Source: Schaalia canis
GTDB lineage: Bacteria > Actinomycetota > Actinomycetes > Actinomycetales > Actinomycetaceae
DNA: 64,000 bases
Assembly (NCBI RefSeq): GCF_003858455.1
Contig: NZ_RQZF01000009.1
Coordinates: 62,001 to 126,000, forward strand
Reading direction: 5' to 3'
Position numbers and translations under genes: made by a program. Below are positions 27,845 through 36,393 of the stretch, in pieces. How positions within the stretch are numbered: position 1 is the first letter of the stretch; each line of letters opens with the position of its first letter. Under the pieces are notes generated by a model. It did not search any database. It was not told where the DNA came from and saw only the letters and a program-made list of their open reading frames with translations.

Positions 27845-28621
27845 TCACTTCACCTCGTTGATGAGATAGTGGGCGAGGCGTTCGCCGGCGTCACCGGAGT
27901 CGGTGATGATCGTTCCTGAGCCGTCCCGCTGATGTTCAACCGTGGTGTTGACGATGGTGGCGGTGGCGGGCGTGTCGCATCCGAGGTCCTCCAGTGAGAC
28001 CTCGTCGAGCGGCTTGGAGCGGGCGGCCTTCATGGTCTTGAAGGAGGGGTAGCGCGGCTCGTTGATCTGGTCGGTGACAGACAGAACGAGTGGCGTGGAG
28101 GCGCTGAGGACTTCGTCCATGCCATCAACACTGCGCGTAATCGTGGCAGTCCACGGGCCCTCGCCGGAAATCTCCAGGGCGTGAGCCAAGGACAGCAACG
28201 GACGGCCCAGGTGGGCGGCCAGGGCTGCAGGAACGAGGGAGGTCATTGCGTCAAGAGAGGCCATGCCGGTCACAACAAGATCAGCCGGGCCGTGTTCTTC
28301 TTCAATGCGGGCAATCCCAGCGGCAAGGACAGCGGCGGTACCGGCAGCGTCGGTGCCTTCCAGCGCATCATCGGAAATCAGGAGCGCACGGTCGGCACCC
28401 ATTTGCAGGGCGCGCATGAGGGCGTCTTCTGCGTCGGCGGGGCCCATTGTCAGGGCGATCACCTCGCCGCCGTGTTCTTCTACGAGGCTAACGGCCGCTT
28501 CAACAGCGTTTTCGTCGAGTTCGTTGAGGACATCGTCCTCTCCTCGCACGAGGCGACCGTCCTCAAAGCGACGCTCGGATTGCACATCGGGAACGTGCTT
28601 GACACACACTACGATTCTCAT
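27845..28621 (-). CDS. etfB: Electron transfer flavoprotein beta subunit
   Basis: The 258-residue protein begins MRIVVCVKHVPDV and contains the ETF beta signature region around LDAMTSLVPAALAAHLGRP. It binds AMP and pairs with EtfA. The start at 28621 is set by this conserved N-terminus; an upstream in-frame start at 28687 would add 22 unrelated residues. It heads the etfB-etfA-desulfurase-mnmA operon, a gene order known from many actinobacteria. Confidence 0.95.
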   Translation of the reverse strand: MRIVVCVKHVPDVQSERRFEDGRLVRGEDDVLNELDENAVEAAVSLVEEHGGEVIALTMGPADAEDALMRALQMGADRALLISDDALEGTDAAGTAAVLAAGIARIEEEHGPADLVVTGMASLDAMTSLVPAALAAHLGRPLLSLAHALEISGEGPWTATITRSVDGMDEVLSASTPLVLSVTDQINEPRYPSFKTMKAARSKPLDEVSLEDLGCDTPATATIVNTTVEHQRDGSGTIITDSGDAGERLAHYLINEVK

Positions 28622-28817
28622 GCCTTTAAGGGTGCCATAAATTGTGCGGAAAACGCTCCTTCCACAGCAATGCTCGGCACATGTCACATATTCGTCTATT
28701 TCCAGGTAATCCCCGTGATGAATGGGCGAAGTTCACAGCGCCCCACAGGGCTATTTACGTGAGGCGGTATTAGGATGGAGCGTCATTAAAACCGTCCCGC
28801 CCCGACCAGGAGCCCTA

Positions 28818-31064
28818 ATGTTTACCGCCCATCCTTTGACTGTGCCTAATCCTTTGCCAGAGAAGCTGGGTGTGCACTACCAAGATGGTGCACTCAACAT
28901 TGCTGTGGTGGCAACGCATGCGACCTCCGTGGACTTTTGCGTCTTCCCTGGTGGCGATCTCTCCCACGAGGAACGCTATACCCTGCTTGGTCCCGACAAT
29001 GGCGTGTGGCATGGCCGTCTCGAAGGCTATGGAGTTGGGACCCGCTACGGTTTCCGCGTTGACGGACCTTGGGATCCTGACTCGGGCCTCTTCCACAACC
29101 CTGCCAAGCTTCTCATTGATCCCTACGCGCGTGGGCTTGACGGTGAGGTGAATGTCTCTCCCGAAATTTACGCCCACGTTGTCAACTCCGACCTGGCCCC
29201 CACCTCACAGCCTCCTTCACGCTCGGAGCTTGATTCAGCGGGCCATGTTCCCTTCTCCGTTGTTGTTGATTCCTCCTTCCCTATTGCGTCCAAACCGCGC
29301 ACGCCTTGGAAGGACACTGTCCTGTATGAGATCCATGTCAAGGGTTTCACTCAAGAGATGCCTGAGGTGCCCGCCGACTTGCGCGGCACCTACGCTGGCT
29401 TGGCTCATCCCGCTTCAATCGCCCACATGAAGAGCCTTGGCATCACCGCCGTTGAACTCCTTCCGGTTCACGTCAAGCACGAGGAAACCTTCCTCACCAC
29501 TCGCGGGTTAACGAACTATTGGGGATACTCCACACTCAACTTCTTTTCCCCTGAAGCCTCATACGCCACCGCCATCGCACAAGAGCGCGGCCCGCAGGCC
29601 GTCGTTGATGAGTTCCGTGGCATGGTGTCGATCCTGCACCAGGCAGGTATTGAGGTCATCTTGGACGTGGTCTACAACCACACCTGTGAAGGCAATAATG
29701 ACGGCCCCTCATTGTCGTGGCGAGGCCTGGATAATTTCGTCTACTACCGTCATTCGGCCGAACGCCCCCGTCACATCGTGGATGTTACGGGATGCGGTAA
29801 CACGGTGGCTGTTGACCACGGACGCGCTATGCAGATGGTGTTGGACTCCCTGCGCTACTGGTCCGAAGAGATGGGCGTTGACGGTTTCCGCTTTGATCTT
29901 GCGGCGACGCTTGGCCGTTTTGCTGACGGCTATACTCCCGCGCACCCCTTGTTGATGGCGATTGCCACCGACGCTACCCTGAGCCTGGATAAGCTCATTG
30001 CTGAACCGTGGGATGTGGGCATGGGAGGCTGGCAGACCGGTAATTTCCCTCCGCCTTTCTCGGAGTGGAATGACCGTTTCCGTGACTCAGTCCGTAACTT
30101 CTGGCTGGTGGATATGCGCGAGCTCGCTGCCGGACGCTGCGCCCCCGGGCCTAACGATCTTGCGACACGCTTGCAGGGTTCAGAAGACCTCTTCGGTAAT
30201 GGGGTGGGCTACCTGCGTGGACCCCGCGCCTCGGTGAACTTTGTGACAGCTCATGACGGTTTCACTCTGTCAGACCTCACCTGCTTTGATCACAAGCACA
30301 ATATGGCTAACCTCGAAGAAAACCGTGATGGCACGAACGATAATCGCTCGTGGAATCACGGTATTGAGGGCACAACCTCTCGAGGGCCCGTTGATGGTGT
30401 TCTTAACCCCGACATTGCAGAACTCATCGAGGACCTGATGCCGACGCGTTTGCGTACTCGCCGTAATATTCTCGCCACGCTTTTGGTGGCAGCGGGTACG
30501 CCAATGATTCTTGGTGGCGACGAAATCTGCCGCACCCAGTTTGGTAATAACAATGCTTACTGCCAGGACAATGAGATTTCCTGGGTGGATTGGACACTCG
30601 ATCAAGCGCAGCGCGATATGTTCGATACCACGCGTTGGCTGCTTTACCTGCGCCGCCACTTCCCTGCACTGCGTCCCGATGATTTCGGCAAGGGGCAAGC
30701 GCTCAATGGTGATTCCATTCCTGACGTGTCCTGGTGGACTGCTGAAGGTGAACGTATGCCCGACCACGGGTGGGGAGAGCAACACAACCGCGTCTTCCAG
30801 CTCATGCGTTCTGGCCAGCACTGGGGTGGGGATGATGCCCTCATTGTCATCAACGGCACCCTTGAGCCCCGCACAGTCCAATTCCCTGTTGGGCACAAGA
30901 AGGGATGGAGTATCGCCTTCGACTCGGCGTGGACGACACCTCTTGATGGTGGTATTGACGTCAATGCTTTGGACGGGCACACCACTCCTGAGTTCAAGAT
31001 GCTCAAGAGCGATAAGACAAGCATCCAGTTAGAGCCTCAGTCGGTGGTAATTCTGCTCTCGTGA
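28818..31064 (+). CDS. glgX: Glycogen debranching enzyme (isoamylase type)
   Basis: The 748-residue protein has an N-terminal CBM48 domain and a GH13 barrel. The nucleophile lies in GFRFDLAAT, the acid/base in IAEPWD and the transition-state residue in TAHDGFTL. It removes short branches from phosphorylase-trimmed glycogen. AGGAG lies five bases before the ATG at 28818; an earlier start at 28722 has no site. It is about 3.3 kb before glgE-glgB, so glycogen genes are clustered loosely. The trpS gene begins 22 bases after its stop. Confidence 0.93.
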   Translation: MFTAHPLTVPNPLPEKLGVHYQDGALNIAVVATHATSVDFCVFPGGDLSHEERYTLLGPDNGVWHGRLEGYGVGTRYGFRVDGPWDPDSGLFHNPAKLLIDPYARGLDGEVNVSPEIYAHVVNSDLAPTSQPPSRSELDSAGHVPFSVVVDSSFPIASKPRTPWKDTVLYEIHVKGFTQEMPEVPADLRGTYAGLAHPASIAHMKSLGITAVELLPVHVKHEETFLTTRGLTNYWGYSTLNFFSPEASYATAIAQERGPQAVVDEFRGMVSILHQAGIEVILDVVYNHTCEGNNDGPSLSWRGLDNFVYYRHSAERPRHIVDVTGCGNTVAVDHGRAMQMVLDSLRYWSEEMGVDGFRFDLAATLGRFADGYTPAHPLLMAIATDATLSLDKLIAEPWDVGMGGWQTGNFPPPFSEWNDRFRDSVRNFWLVDMRELAAGRCAPGPNDLATRLQGSEDLFGNGVGYLRGPRASVNFVTAHDGFTLSDLTCFDHKHNMANLEENRDGTNDNRSWNHGIEGTTSRGPVDGVLNPDIAELIEDLMPTRLRTRRNILATLLVAAGTPMILGGDEICRTQFGNNNAYCQDNEISWVDWTLDQAQRDMFDTTRWLLYLRRHFPALRPDDFGKGQALNGDSIPDVSWWTAEGERMPDHGWGEQHNRVFQLMRSGQHWGGDDALIVINGTLEPRTVQFPVGHKKGWSIAFDSAWTTPLDGGIDVNALDGHTTPEFKMLKSDKTSIQLEPQSVVILLS

Positions 31065-31074
31065 GTTGGCCTAT

Positions 31075-31080
31075 TAGACT
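31075..31080 (+). promoter_or_regulatory. -10 box of a leaderless trpS transcript
   Basis: TAGACT ends six bases before the GTG at 31087, and no Shine-Dalgarno is visible. Confidence 0.5.
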
Positions 31081-31086
31081 ATTCGG

Positions 31087-32187
31087 GTGAGCACTTCCGA
31101 AGATATTTTGGCTAATTCAACAAACGAGGCATCCCTGGCGCGTTCTCGCGCTCGCAGTGCAGAGATTGACGCCGCTATCGACACCGATCCCAGCCGTTTC
31201 CGTATGCTGACGGGCGATCGCCCAACGGGTCGGCTGCATCTGGGCCACTATTTTGGCACCCTGCACAACCGCGTGATCTTGCAAGACCGCGGAGTGGATA
31301 CCTGGGTTCTTGTCGCTGACTACCAGGTGATTACCGACCGTGACGGCGTGGGGCCCATCCGCGAGCGCGTTCTGGGTTTGGTTGCCGACTATCTGGCGGT
31401 CGGCCTTGATCCTGAGCGCACGACGATCTTTAATCACTCTGCGATTCCGGCTCTCAACCAGTTGATGCTGCCTTTCTTGTCGCTGGTCACTGAGTCGGAG
31501 CTTCACCGTAACCCCACAGTCAAAGCCGAGTTGGAGGCCACGGACGGTCGAGCTATGTCTGGCCTGATGCTGACCTACCCTGTTCATCAGGCTGCCGACA
31601 TCTTGTTCTGCAAGGCCAATATTGTGCCTGTCGGCCAGGATCAGCTCCCCCACTTGGAACAGTCGCGTCTGATCGCGCAGCGTTTCGATAAGCGCTACGG
31701 TCGCGTTGATCCTGAACATCCCGTGTTCCCCCGCCCCGATGCGCTTTTGTCTGAGGTGCCGCTGCTGTTGGGGACTGACGGGGCAAAGATGTCGAAGTCA
31801 CGTGGAAACACCATTGAGTTGGCTATGACAGCCGATGAGACGGCCAAGATTTTGCGTAAGGCAAAGACGGACGCTGATCGTGTCATCACCTTTGACCCGG
31901 TGAATCGCCCTGAGGTGTCGAACCTTTTGATGATGGCGTCCATGGCAACGGGCGAGGCTCCCGAAGCGATCGCTGAGCGCATTGGTGATGGCGGTGGCGG
32001 CGTCTTGAAGGCGACCGTGACCGAGGCTCTCAATGACATGCTGGCCCCCATTCGTGCCCGCCGTGCGGAGCTGGTAGCAAACGAGGATTACCTGCTGTCC
32101 GTTCTGGCTGCCGGTAATGAAAAGGCCACTGCTCAGGCCGAGGCGACCCTGAATGAGGTTCGCCAGGCCATGCAGATGGTGTACTAA
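31087..32187 (+). CDS. trpS: Tryptophanyl-tRNA synthetase
   Basis: The 366-residue class I synthetase charges tRNA-Trp. The HIGH box is in GDRPTGRLHLGHYFG (about residues 39-53) and the KMSKS loop in GAKMSKSRGN. The N-terminal extension of about 35 residues is polar. The start is a GTG with a -10-like TAGACT six bases upstream, suggesting a leaderless message independent of glgX. A long imperfect hairpin follows. Confidence 0.96.
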   Translation: MSTSEDILANSTNEASLARSRARSAEIDAAIDTDPSRFRMLTGDRPTGRLHLGHYFGTLHNRVILQDRGVDTWVLVADYQVITDRDGVGPIRERVLGLVADYLAVGLDPERTTIFNHSAIPALNQLMLPFLSLVTESELHRNPTVKAELEATDGRAMSGLMLTYPVHQAADILFCKANIVPVGQDQLPHLEQSRLIAQRFDKRYGRVDPEHPVFPRPDALLSEVPLLLGTDGAKMSKSRGNTIELAMTADETAKILRKAKTDADRVITFDPVNRPEVSNLLMMASMATGEAPEAIAERIGDGGGGVLKATVTEALNDMLAPIRARRAELVANEDYLLSVLAAGNEKATAQAEATLNEVRQAMQMVY

Positions 32188-32204
32188 GTGCAGGCTTAAA
32201 GGGA

Positions 32205-32268
32205 GGAGGCCGCTTTCTGTTGGCGACACTGCGAGAGCAACGTAAAGGTGTCAACAGAGAGCGGCTCC
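32205..32268 (+). terminator. Long imperfect hairpin after trpS
   Basis: The arm 32205-32229 pairs with 32248-32268 with bulges and one G-U pair, giving a stem of about 20 pairs. It lies 17 bases after the trpS stop. A T-run is lacking. Confidence 0.5.
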
Positions 32269-32331
32269 TGCCATATCAAGTGGCCTCCACTGAGCCTTGC
32301 TTAGCAAGAAGGTTAGAGGAAGGAGCATGGT

Positions 32332-33375
32332 GTGGAGCTGCAGGATTTTTATACACGCCTAACACGCCACTTCGATCGGTCGGCACACACATGGCAACCG
32401 CAAGTCGCGGTTTCGGCGCCCCATCGGGGCATCAACTTTCATTACGGGCCTCGTGACATCCCTTTTCACGGGACAAGCGTAGGCAAGCTCGTCACAGCGG
32501 CCTGCGTCATGCAGCAGGTGGACAATGGTGCCTTAACGCTCGATACCCCGATTGCCAGCGTCCTTGCTTCTGCCGAGCTTGAGGGACTGTTCGCTGCGGG
32601 ACATCTTTATGAGGTCACCATTGAGCACCTCCTGACCCACACCTCGGGTGTCAATGACTACTTCGATGGACGGGCCAGGGGCGGCAAACTCAGCAAACGT
32701 GCCCTTGCTGACCTGGAACGAAAATGGTCACCTCACGATCTGCTTAATCACACTCGTACCAATCAACGGCCCGTCGGCAAGCCAGGACAACGCTTTTTCT
32801 ATAGCGATACCGGTTTTGTTCTGCTCGGGCGCATCCTTGAAGAGACCAGCGGTCTGCCCCTTGAGACTCTCTTCCACGAGAGGGTGTTTTCTCCTTTAGA
32901 GATGACAAGTGCCTTCATGCCCTACCGCTCATCCCCACATCAGGGCGGGAGCAGCCTTGCGCCCATGTGGCTAGGAAAAACACGAGTAGACCTTTCCCCG
33001 GCGCTGACTCTGGATTGGGCCGGCGGAGGCATTGCTGCTACGCCAAACGACTTCGTTCGTCTTATTCGGGGCCTTCGAAATGGAACCTTGGTGTCGCAAG
33101 AGTCGTGGGAGCGGATGACGATCCTGCGAAACCGTTTCCGCGTAGGTCTGCGCTATGGGGCAGGCACCATGATCGTTAATTTTGCGGAGTTGTCCCCCTG
33201 GGCACGCAATTGGCCACGCCTTGGTGGACATTTGGGAGTGAGTGCCGCACATGTATGGCACGATCCCGTTCACGACGCAGATATTGTCATTAACTTCGGC
33301 TCAACCGCCGCTATGCGCCCAAGTTTTCGCGCACTTTACGAGGTGGTGGGAGCCTTGCGTTCCCTCAATTCGTAG
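32332..33375 (+). CDS. Serine hydrolase, beta-lactamase/PBP4* family
   Basis: The 347-residue protein has the class C-like fold with catalytic SVGK (Ser49, Lys52) and YSD as the second motif (in FFYSDTGFVLLG). The HLLTHTSGVNDYF block typical of esterase or D-peptidase members of the family is also present. There is no signal peptide, so it is probably cytoplasmic. The GTG at 32332 is preceded by GGAG at six bases. Substrate unknown; resistance to beta-lactams should not be assumed. Confidence 0.85.
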   Translation: MELQDFYTRLTRHFDRSAHTWQPQVAVSAPHRGINFHYGPRDIPFHGTSVGKLVTAACVMQQVDNGALTLDTPIASVLASAELEGLFAAGHLYEVTIEHLLTHTSGVNDYFDGRARGGKLSKRALADLERKWSPHDLLNHTRTNQRPVGKPGQRFFYSDTGFVLLGRILEETSGLPLETLFHERVFSPLEMTSAFMPYRSSPHQGGSSLAPMWLGKTRVDLSPALTLDWAGGGIAATPNDFVRLIRGLRNGTLVSQESWERMTILRNRFRVGLRYGAGTMIVNFAELSPWARNWPRLGGHLGVSAAHVWHDPVHDADIVINFGSTAAMRPSFRALYEVVGALRSLNS

Positions 33376-33423
33376 GTTTAAGGCCAGCCTTTCCTGCCCT
33401 CGTACAGGAGCGGCTGCCCTTCG

Positions 33424-33452
33424 TAGACAGGCTGTTTTCTCGCTTTTAGGGT
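33424..33452 (+). promoter_or_regulatory. Leaderless promoter of the VIT-family gene
   Basis: TAGACA (33424-33429), a 17-base spacer and TAGGGT (33447-33452) lie six bases before the ATG at 33459. This is the best complete example of the leaderless pattern in the window. Confidence 0.6.
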
Positions 33453-33458
33453 GGGGGT

Positions 33459-34271
33459 ATGAGTGCAGCACTATCTCCCTCGCAGATGGCTTCGTTGTCG
33501 GCCTCGCAAGGCCCCTCAGATGGCCTCGCTACCCACGCTGAAAGCACCGCGCGCACTGAAAGCACTGCTCACGCCACGAACGGTGAAAAGCAGCGTTCCG
33601 TTGCCTCGCGCCTAAACTGGCTGCGCGCTGGCGTGCTCGGCGCCAATGACGGCATTGTGTCGATCTCTGGCCTGCTGGTGGGTGTGGCTGCCGTTGACCC
33701 GGCGAACACGACGGCGATTGCGTTGGCCGGCGTGGCCGGTATCGTTGCCGCTTCCTTGTCGATGTCGGTGGGCGAGTACGTGTCGGTGTCAACTCAGTTA
33801 GACACTGAGCAAGAACTGGTGCGTAAGCAGTGGTTAGCGCTCGCTGATAACCCCGCAGCGGAGGAAGCTCGCTTGGCCAAGCTCTGGGTGGATCGAGGCC
33901 TGAGCGAGACGACAGCAAAGGCTGTGGCCGCTGAGCTTTCTGCCCATGATGCCATTGATGCGCATTTGACGACGGAACACAATATTGACCCCGACGATCT
34001 GACCAGTCCGTGGGCTGCAGCGATCTCGTCCTTTATTGCCTTCGTCATTGGCTCCCTCCTGCCTTTTATCACGATGCTTGTATCGCCGGTGGCGTGGCGT
34101 ATCGGCGCAACCTTCGTCGCGGTGACGGTGGCTCTGGCGCTGACCGGCTGGCTCTCGGCATGGTTGGGGCAGGCTCCGCGCCTTAAAGCAACGGCACGCT
34201 TGGTTATTGGTGGTGGTGTGGCAATGGGCTTGACCTACTGGGTTGGCCATCTCTTTGGAGTAAATATCTAG
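33459..34271 (+). CDS. VIT1/CCC1-family metal transporter
   Basis: The 270-residue membrane protein has the family signature LRAGVLGANDGIVSISGLLVGVAA and LSMSVGEYVSVSTQ in the first helices, a central charged cytoplasmic segment (about 115-180) and three C-terminal helices. VIT/CCC1 proteins export Fe(II) or Mn(II). A Ser/Ala/Thr-rich N-terminus of about 45 residues precedes the core. Given two MntR-like regulators in the window, metal efflux under their control is plausible but no operator was identified. Confidence 0.88.
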   Translation: MSAALSPSQMASLSASQGPSDGLATHAESTARTESTAHATNGEKQRSVASRLNWLRAGVLGANDGIVSISGLLVGVAAVDPANTTAIALAGVAGIVAASLSMSVGEYVSVSTQLDTEQELVRKQWLALADNPAAEEARLAKLWVDRGLSETTAKAVAAELSAHDAIDAHLTTEHNIDPDDLTSPWAAAISSFIAFVIGSLLPFITMLVSPVAWRIGATFVAVTVALALTGWLSAWLGQAPRLKATARLVIGGGVAMGLTYWVGHLFGVNI

Positions 34272-34323
34272 CACCCTGCACACAACCGTGTGCTCTGCCC
34301 CACACTCAGGTGCTTCTCAGTAG

Positions 34324-34329
34324 TAGGCT
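34324..34329 (+). promoter_or_regulatory. -10 box of a leaderless glgE transcript
   Basis: TAGGCT ends six bases before the GTG at 34336; no Shine-Dalgarno is present. A small hairpin (34278-34293) after the VIT gene lies upstream. Confidence 0.5.
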
Positions 34330-34335
34330 AGTGGG

Positions 34336-36390
34336 GTGAGCGAATTCCATATGACACGTATTCCCGCAGTTGAGCTCTTCCCCACCGTCGAGGGAGGCCG
34401 CCTGCCCGCCAAAGCCGCCGAAGGAGAACCCTTCCCGATCCGCGCTACCGTCTTTCGGGAAGGACACGATGCCTTCGCCGCCGAAGCTGTCCTTGTGACG
34501 CCTACCGGAGCTGTCCACTCCCGCACACTGATGCGCGATATTGCCAAGGGGCTTGACCGCTACGAGGCATGGGTGATGGCCCCCACGCCCGGAGACTGGT
34601 CCTTCCGGGTGGACACCTGGGCAGACCCCTACGCCACTTGGCGTCACGATGCCACGATCAAAATCAAGGCAGGCATCGATGTTGAGCTCATGTGCGAAGA
34701 GGGCGCGCGCCTCATGGAACGCTGCATTGCCGGGAGGGCGATTGCAAACCCCACCCAGGCTCCTGCTCCCGCTGCCCTGCGTGAGGTGCTGACGGCGGCG
34801 GCCTCGTCCTTACGCGACCGCACCCTGACCCCCCAGCAACGCCTTTCAGCGGGCCTAGCTTCGCAGGTGAAGGCAGCTTTTGCGGCCCACCCCGTGCGTG
34901 ATCTCCTGGACTCAACCGAGGCCTACCCCCTGGACGTGGCACGCTCACGCGCACTGGCAGGCGCCTGGTATGAGATCTTCCCTCGCTCAGCCGGAGCCTT
35001 CCAAAAGCCTGACGGCACCTGGGTGTCGGGCACCCTGCGCGGCGCAACAGAGGACCTGCCGCGTATCGCTTCGATGGGCTTTGACGTCATTTACCTCACC
35101 CCCATCCACCCCATTGGTACCACCCACCGCAAGGGGAAAAACAATACCCTCACAGCCCTTGAAGGCGACCCAGGTTCCCCCTACGGCATTGGTTCTGCCG
35201 AGGGCGGCCACGACGCTATCCACCCTGATCTGGGCACCTTCGATGACTTCGATGCTTTTGTCGCTCGCGCGAAGGCCAATGGTATGGAGGTCGCCCTTGA
35301 TCTGGCCCTCCAATGCTCCCCAGACCACCCCTGGGTCACCCAACACCCCGAATGGTTCAATGTCCGAGCCGATGGAACCATTGCCTATGCGGAAAACCCT
35401 CCCAAGAAGTATCAAGACATTTACCCCCTGAACTTCGACAAGGACCCTGAAGGCTTAGGCGATGCTATTCGTGATGTGATCCAGGTGTGGATCGATCACG
35501 GGGTGACGATCTTCCGCGTGGATAACCCCCACACAAAGCCGCTGAATTTCTGGAAGGACACCCTCGATCACTTCCACGCCACCCACCCCGAAGTCATCTT
35601 CCTGGCGGAAGCCTTCACCCGTCCAGCCATGATGCGCACGCTGGGAGCAATTGGTTTTGACCAGTCCTACACCTACTTCACCTGGCGGGTCGACAAGGAC
35701 GAGATCATCGACTACCTCACCGAGGTTTCCACCCAGACCGCCCACCTTATGCGCCCCGCTTTCTGGCCGACCACGCACGACATTTTGACCCCTCAGATGT
35801 GGACGGGCGGCACGGCGATCTTCGCTCTGCGAGCAATCCTGGCGGCCACGTCCTCACCCACCTGGGGCATCTATTCTGGCTATGAGTTTGTCGAGAATGA
35901 GCCTCGACCCGGCTTTGAAGAGCAGAACAATAACGAAAAGTACGAGTACCGCCCACGCGTATGGGAAGAAGCCGAGACGACAGGTATTCCTCAGCTCTTC
36001 ACCCTGCTCAATGCCGCGCGGGCGAAGCACCCGGCCCTGCGGCAGTTGCATCAGATTCGTTTCCACCACACCGACCACCCTGAAATTTTGTGCTTCTCCC
36101 GCCAAGTTGATGGACGTTTTACCACCTCGGGTGAGACGGACACGGTCATCACCGTCTTGTCATTGAATCCTCACGACACCGTCGAGGGCACGATTGAACT
36201 TGATTTGAGTGAAATGGGCGTCGGAGAATCCGGCGGTCACGGGGATCACCTTGTTGACCTGGTTGATGAACTGGACGGACGCCACTACACCTGGGGAACA
36301 AAGAACTGGGTGAGATTGTCGCCCTGGACTCGCCTGGGGCATATCATGGCAGTAGTGCCGTCCCGCACACATTCCACCTGGGAGGATTAA
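34336..36390 (+). CDS. glgE: Alpha-1,4-glucan:maltose-1-phosphate maltosyltransferase
   Basis: The 684-residue GH13 subfamily 3 enzyme extends alpha-glucan with maltose-1-phosphate. Visible features are the N-terminal beta domain, the TPIHPIG loop, the nucleophile in FRVDNPHTKP and the acid/base in FLAEAFTRP, followed by GFDQSYTYFTWR. The GTG start is inferred to be leaderless. glgB starts three bases after its stop, so elongation and branching are cotranscribed. TreS and Pep2, the usual suppliers of maltose-1-phosphate, are not in the window. Confidence 0.95.
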   Translation: MSEFHMTRIPAVELFPTVEGGRLPAKAAEGEPFPIRATVFREGHDAFAAEAVLVTPTGAVHSRTLMRDIAKGLDRYEAWVMAPTPGDWSFRVDTWADPYATWRHDATIKIKAGIDVELMCEEGARLMERCIAGRAIANPTQAPAPAALREVLTAAASSLRDRTLTPQQRLSAGLASQVKAAFAAHPVRDLLDSTEAYPLDVARSRALAGAWYEIFPRSAGAFQKPDGTWVSGTLRGATEDLPRIASMGFDVIYLTPIHPIGTTHRKGKNNTLTALEGDPGSPYGIGSAEGGHDAIHPDLGTFDDFDAFVARAKANGMEVALDLALQCSPDHPWVTQHPEWFNVRADGTIAYAENPPKKYQDIYPLNFDKDPEGLGDAIRDVIQVWIDHGVTIFRVDNPHTKPLNFWKDTLDHFHATHPEVIFLAEAFTRPAMMRTLGAIGFDQSYTYFTWRVDKDEIIDYLTEVSTQTAHLMRPAFWPTTHDILTPQMWTGGTAIFALRAILAATSSPTWGIYSGYEFVENEPRPGFEEQNNNEKYEYRPRVWEEAETTGIPQLFTLLNAARAKHPALRQLHQIRFHHTDHPEILCFSRQVDGRFTTSGETDTVITVLSLNPHDTVEGTIELDLSEMGVGESGGHGDHLVDLVDELDGRHYTWGTKNWVRLSPWTRLGHIMAVVPSRTHSTWED

Positions 36391-36393
36391 CCG

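Noticed and set aside
32332-33375. Beta-lactam resistance gene
   Set aside because: The SxxK and YSD motifs fit the serine hydrolase superfamily, but there is no signal peptide and the family is mostly esterases or peptidases.
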